DNA from: Methanomassiliicoccaceae archaeon UBA537
GTDB taxonomy: Archaea; Thermoplasmatota; Thermoplasmata; Methanomassiliicoccales; Methanomethylophilaceae
Length of the DNA stretch: 14,229 nt
Assembly (NCBI GenBank): GCA_002504495.1
Contig: DATC01000032.1
Location: forward strand, 10,938-25,166
Reading direction: 5' to 3'
The position numbers and the translations under genes were made by a program. Below, piece after piece: positions 14,000-14,229 of this stretch (its first letter is position 1; each line of letters starts with the position of its first letter). The notes beneath the pieces were generated by a model. The model saw only the letters and a program-made list of their open reading frames with translations, was not told the origin of the DNA and made no database searches.

Positions 14000-14229
14000 C
14001 TATGTGTGTGATCCGCGCTGGTCGGAATGATGGTCGGAGTGGAAGATCAGGATTGCAGCGATGGCATGGACAAGGTCGTCCGGCACGCATCGCAGGCGTT
14101 CTATGAGCCTGCGGTAGCGCTGGTTCCTGCTCCGGGGGCTGTCCTCTGTCCTGGCCACGAGGCCCGCTTTCAGAGCCGGTTCCATGTAGGTCTTCATGAA
14201 GCTCGGCTTGTGCGACAGACCCATGATCG
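14000..14229 (-). CDS. C-terminal part of a winged-helix protein (AlbA_2/Fic-associated type), start beyond the right edge
   Basis: About 75 residues are visible, open to the right edge. The segment MGLSHKPSFMKTYMEPAL, KAGLVARTEDSPRSRNQRYR resembles the C-terminal winged helix of AlbA_2/schlafen-like ATP-binding regulators and some Fic-family proteins, where a pattern like F-x-x-x-Y-x-x-P-x-L-x-x-G-L-I...P-x-S-R-x-Q-x-Y-R ends the protein. Here about 35 residues follow (RRLIERLRCVPDDLVHAIAAIL...), then TAG at 14002-14000. This is the only TAG among the gene ends in the window. The same frame continues for 45 sense codons to a TGA at 13862-13864. The catalytic or DNA-binding N-terminal domain lies outside the window, so the family is only suggested. 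Confidence 0.6.
   Translation of the reverse strand, partial: IMGLSHKPSFMKTYMEPALKAGLVARTEDSPRSRNQRYRRLIERLRCVPDDLVHAIAAILIFHSDHHSDQRGSHT

Noticed and set aside
13806..14030. 74-codon plus-strand open frame
   Set aside because: Low-complexity serine-rich translation with no motif, beginning inside an inverted repeat.
8375..14229. Complete novel defence system made of the DUF4143 ATPase, Cas4-like protein, nucleotidyltransferase and DUF234 ATPase
   Set aside because: These genes face different directions, are split by the housekeeping gene purC, have separate promoters, and two look degenerate; common function is not supported by the sequence.

Overview
The window looks like a GC-rich euryarchaeal chromosome. 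The best fit is the Thermoplasmata side, possibly Methanomassiliicoccales or Methanomethylophilaceae. This rests on an archaeal membrane-anchored LonB, Hel308, archaeal-type NadM, and TATA-like boxes about 23-28 nt before start codons (leaderless promoters). The lineage is inferred from gene content and codon use, not from a marker gene.

Left part (1-6000). The 3' end of threonine synthase (thrC, +) converges on the DNA-repair helicase hel308 (-). Divergent from hel308 is an exported, membrane-anchored transglutaminase-fold protein that has lost its catalytic Cys and His. Then comes lonB with a TATA box, a Shine-Dalgarno site and a downstream hairpin terminator.

Middle (6042-8374). A tightly overlapping four-gene operon holds nadM (NMN adenylyltransferase), pncC/CinA-C (NMN amidohydrolase), an atypical ThiF/E1-like protein and a FrnE/DsbA-like thiol oxidoreductase. 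Two of the four act on NMN, so an NAD-related unit is likely.

Right half (8375-14229). A DUF4143-type AAA ATPase (-) seems to have lost the segment joining its ATPase and winged-helix parts. Its reading frame has no stop at the normal end and runs antisense through the FrnE gene. It shares an 18-bp palindromic TATA region with a divergent Cas4/RecB-like Fe-S protein whose nuclease residues look degenerate. purC follows, with a 15-bp perfect hairpin after its stop. Next are a MNT-type nucleotidyltransferase, a DUF234-type AAA ATPase with a C-terminal nuclease-like fold and palindromic operator-like repeats upstream, an AT-richer non-coding stretch, and the C-terminal end of a winged-helix protein that ends on the only amber codon seen among the gene ends here.

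No rRNA, tRNA, CRISPR array or intact insertion sequence was seen. I found no clear complete new defence system. The best leads are two minus-strand genes (hel308 and the DUF4143 ATPase) whose frames do not stop at the expected end, two likely pseudoenzymes, the four-gene NMN operon, and the palindromic control regions of the two ATPase genes.
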